Shown here piece after piece: positions 5,844-7,310 of a stretch of 7,310 nt of DNA; position 1 is the stretch's first letter; every line of letters starts with the position of its first letter. This stretch comes from Candidatus Tayloriibacteriota bacterium (GTDB lineage: Bacteria > Patescibacteriota > Minisyncoccia > Phycocordibacterales > PALSA-1337), in assembly GCA_023269245.1 (NCBI GenBank), contig JAHFMB010000019.1, positions 1-7,310 on the forward strand. Reading direction: 5' to 3'. A program made the position numbers and the translations under genes. Below the pieces are notes generated by a model. It worked only from the letters and a program-made list of their open reading frames with translations. It was not told the DNA's origin and ran no database searches.

Positions 5844-5862
5844 TGCTTGCATGTACAAATCC
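5833..5862. promoter_or_regulatory. 30-bp interrupted palindrome over the ftsH -35 box, candidate operator
   Basis: GGATTTGTA (5833-5841) is a perfect inverted copy of TACAAATCC (5854-5862), and ATGC/GCAT lies inside around a central TT. Of 15 symmetric positions 13 pair; the exceptions are an A/G and the central T/T. The site covers the -35 hexamer (5838-5843). It lies upstream of the ftsH start and downstream of the terminator of the preceding gene, so it is more likely a protein-binding site than an mRNA hairpin. It does not match the CIRCE sequence bound by HrcA. Confidence 0.55.
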
Positions 5863-5879
5863 GAGGGCAGACGATATAT

Positions 5880-5904
5880 AAAAAATCCGCGCTGTTTGGC
5901 GCGG
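5880..5904 (-). terminator. Rho-independent terminator of the CxxC protein gene
   Basis: Read on the minus strand, CCGCGC (5904-5899), loop CAAACA and GCGCGG (5892-5887) form a 6-bp GC-only stem, followed by A and then six T (5885-5880). It starts 22 nt after the stop codon at 5927. A second 12-nt palindrome, GCGGTGCACCGC (5901-5912), overlaps the stem and could compete with it. Confidence 0.8.
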
Positions 5905-5926
5905 TGCACCGCAGGGAATGATTTGC

Positions 5927-6388
5927 TCAGTGGGGATTCAACGTCACCACATCAAAGGATTTCAGAAAGAAAGAACGGAGCTTCAACATGAAGCGATTGA
6001 ACCGGCCAAATTGCCGCCGATAATACTTGTCAGTATGTGACTCCGCACAATGCGGACAAGTTCCCCGCACCCTGACGAGATACCACTTGTTGGGATCAGG
6101 CGGATTCGGCGGAGACACGAGCCAGGCGAGGCGAAGCTTCTTCCATATCGGTAAATGTGAACGCCTCGGCGACTTCTCTGGGTGGTTAACGCATTCCATG
6201 AGCGGCATCGGGCCGGTGACAAAGTAACTCCGCAACTGCTTTGTTCCACAACGCTTGCAACAGCTGGCACTCTCATCAAGTGCACGCTCCGGGTAGTTGA
6301 AAATGTTATCCGTAGCAGTGACCGTCGAAGATTGCTCCAACCGATCAGCGAGGTGCCCTGACCGTGCAGGTAATTTATGTAATGGCAT
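5927..6388 (-). CDS. Small protein with two CxxC pairs, zinc-ribbon-like, function unknown
   Basis: I do not recognise the family. From the ATG at 6388 the product is 153 aa, basic, with no membrane segment. It has C44-x-x-C47 (CKRC) and C111-x-x-C114 (CPHC), 64 residues apart, a spacing and context that suggest a zinc ribbon. Histidines H113 and H118 are close to the second pair. The C-terminal third (YYRRQFGRFNRFMLKLRSFF) is rich in Arg, Lys and aromatics and could bind nucleic acid. The start is chosen because AGGAGAG ends 5 nt before it; the frame is open 13 codons further, to an ATG at 6427, but that codon has no SD and lies in a small hairpin. A terminator follows the stop closely and a promoter candidate precedes it, which supports a real single-gene unit. 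Another minus-strand frame is also open for 146 codons over most of this stretch (5983-6423), so the frame choice rests on the SD, the terminator and the cysteine pairs. Confidence 0.68.
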   Translation of the reverse strand: MPLHKLPARSGHLADRLEQSSTVTATDNIFNYPERALDESASCCKRCGTKQLRSYFVTGPMPLMECVNHPEKSPRRSHLPIWKKLRLAWLVSPPNPPDPNKWYLVRVRGTCPHCAESHTDKYYRRQFGRFNRFMLKLRSFFLKSFDVVTLNPH

Positions 6389-6393
6389 GCACT

Positions 6394-6400
6394 CTCTCCT
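6394..6400 (-). promoter_or_regulatory. Ribosome binding site deciding the start of the CxxC gene
   Basis: AGGAGAG on the minus strand lies 5 nt before the ATG at 6388. It is the only strong SD seen before a gene in this window and favours this start over the ATG at 6427. Just upstream, CAATGA (6429-6424) and TCATTG (6418-6413) form a 6-bp hairpin with a 5-nt loop that includes the upstream ATG. Confidence 0.65.
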
Positions 6401-6454
6401 GTCGCGCTTCCGCAATGACTCATTCATTGGTTTGGCACAACTAATTCCAACTAC

Positions 6455-6483
6455 AATATGTCGTATCTTTGTGAAAGAGTCAA
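6455..6483 (-). promoter_or_regulatory. Promoter candidate for the CxxC gene
   Basis: On the minus strand -35 TTGACT (6483-6478), a 17-nt spacer and -10 CATATT (6460-6455) match five and four of six consensus bases. The predicted start near 6448 gives a leader of about 60 nt holding the SD. The -35 begins 7 nt past the kinase stop codon, so the gene can be expressed apart from the kinase, although no terminator separates them. Confidence 0.5.
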
Positions 6484-6490
6484 TCCTGCC

Positions 6491-7309
6491 CTATTTTTCC
6501 AAGGGAATCTTCATGAGGAATGTCGACCCCTTACCGATACCCGCTGACTCCGCCCACAGGTCGCCACCATGCCTCTTCATGATATCGCGCGACACGAATA
6601 ACCCGATTCCTAGGCCCTCGGTGTGAGTCTCCGACGCATTTGACCCGCGGAAAAACCGGGAAAAAAGATGTTCCATGTCTGCCGGCGCGATACCAATGCC
6701 GGTGTCGCGCACTGAAAGATAGACAAACGCCTTGCGCTGTTCAATTGTGATGTCGACGCGGCTTCCCTGACGTGAATAGATAACCGCATTTTCAATGATC
6801 ATTTGCATCACGAACTGGACACGTTTGCGGTCGACGAACACATGCGGCAGATTCTCTGCAACATGAAGATTGAGGCGAATCTTTTTTGTACGGACTTGGC
6901 TTTCCACGGCCGCCAATGTCTCATTGAGCATGTCGACAATGTTTTCCGCCTTGTAAACATACTGGTACTCGCTTTCATCCGAACGCGACAAGCCAACCAA
7001 GCTGTTGGTCATTTCAAACAACCTGACATTGGCATCCTCAATAGTCGAGATCGCCCGTACCCGTTCCTGCGGATCGGTTTCCGAACGAAGCAATTCGGCA
7101 GACCATTTTATATGCGTAAGCGGCGTGCGGAATTTGTGTGTCACCACATCGACAAATTGGAATTTGAGATAATCCGCCTCCTGAATTTTCTTCCAGATAA
7201 AGACGCCCACAGACACACCGAGGATGCCGGAAGCGAGCGGCAACAACCATTGAGGAAACCCGGGAATAAGCAGCGCGATATAGTCATTTGCGTATCCGAT
7301 AAATAGGAT
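6491..7309 (-). CDS. Membrane sensor histidine kinase (N-terminus outside the window)
   Basis: The frame is open to the right edge, giving 272 visible residues; an internal TTG at 7246 is not the real start. Residues are numbered from 7309. Hydrophobic residues at about 21-39 (WLLPLASGILGVSVGVFIW), followed by KK, look like the last membrane segment. The HisKA helix has the H-box VVTHKFRTPLTHIKW with the phospho-acceptor H58. The HATPase domain follows: N-box IIENAVIYS with N174, G1 DTGIGI from D202, F-box LFSRFFRG, and G2 GLGIGLF at 232-238. The protein ends GSTFLMKIPLEK, which is a complete C-terminus. No HAMP or PAS domain lies between membrane and H-box in the visible part. The kinase would phosphorylate itself on H58 and pass the phosphate to a response regulator, which is not in the window. 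The +1 residue after His is Lys, where Glu or Asp is usual. Kinase identity is firm; the signal is unknown. Confidence 0.93.
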   Translation of the reverse strand: MLFIGYANDYIALLIPGFPQWLLPLASGILGVSVGVFIWKKIQEADYLKFQFVDVVTHKFRTPLTHIKWSAELLRSETDPQERVRAISTIEDANVRLFEMTNSLVGLSRSDESEYQYVYKAENIVDMLNETLAAVESQVRTKKIRLNLHVAENLPHVFVDRKRVQFVMQMIIENAVIYSRQGSRVDITIEQRKAFVYLSVRDTGIGIAPADMEHLFSRFFRGSNASETHTEGLGIGLFVSRDIMKRHGGDLWAESAGIGKGSTFLMKIPLEK

Positions 7310-7310
7310 G

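Noticed and set aside
5983..6423. Alternative 146-codon minus-strand frame over the CxxC gene
   Set aside because: It has no SD at its start and no recognisable motif, while the other frame has an SD, two CxxC pairs and a terminator 22 nt after its stop. Not fully excluded.

Overview
The window looks like part of a Patescibacteria (CPR) genome, probably a Parcubacteria-like lineage. This is inferred from gene style and not from any marker search. Supporting signs are a type IV pilin-like gene, a histidine kinase with an HKFRTPLT H-box, a tRNA-Ile with a UAU anticodon, an apparent leaderless start at three genes, and compact convergent gene ends. No mobile-element protein, rRNA or CRISPR array was seen.

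Layout: (1) 2-181, plus strand: the C-terminal end of an AT-rich gene with a winged-helix look. (2) 242-2710, plus: recG, carrying two in-frame insertions built around the same exact 70-nt GC-rich palindromic core. (3) 2724-3593, minus: a prepilin with a Ser-rich linker and a C-terminal beta-sandwich-like domain, convergent with recG. (4) 3665-3887, plus: the most unusual locus. A complete tRNA-Ile(UAU), 3733-3806, lies inside an insertion in the anticodon loop of a second tRNA. The two halves of that second tRNA (37 and 41 nt) are identical to the inner one. The flanks of the inner tRNA pair with each other over about 27 base pairs, so the locus can fold as a tRNA within a tRNA. (5) 3895-5808, minus: ftsH, ending 7 nt from the tRNA 3' CCA. 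(6) 5816-5904: the ftsH promoter, a 30-bp interrupted palindrome overlapping its -35 box, and a rho-independent terminator for the gene upstream. (7) 5927-6388, minus: a small protein with two CxxC pairs, an SD sequence and its own promoter candidate. (8) 6491-7309, minus: a membrane histidine kinase whose N-terminus lies outside the window.

The genes do not form one pathway. RecG serves DNA repair and fork rescue, FtsH membrane protein quality control, the pilin the cell surface, and the kinase signalling. The unifying observations concern expression: at recG, the pilin gene and ftsH a -10-like hexamer lies 6-7 nt before the chosen ATG with no SD, which predicts leaderless mRNAs. The CxxC gene has a good SD instead.
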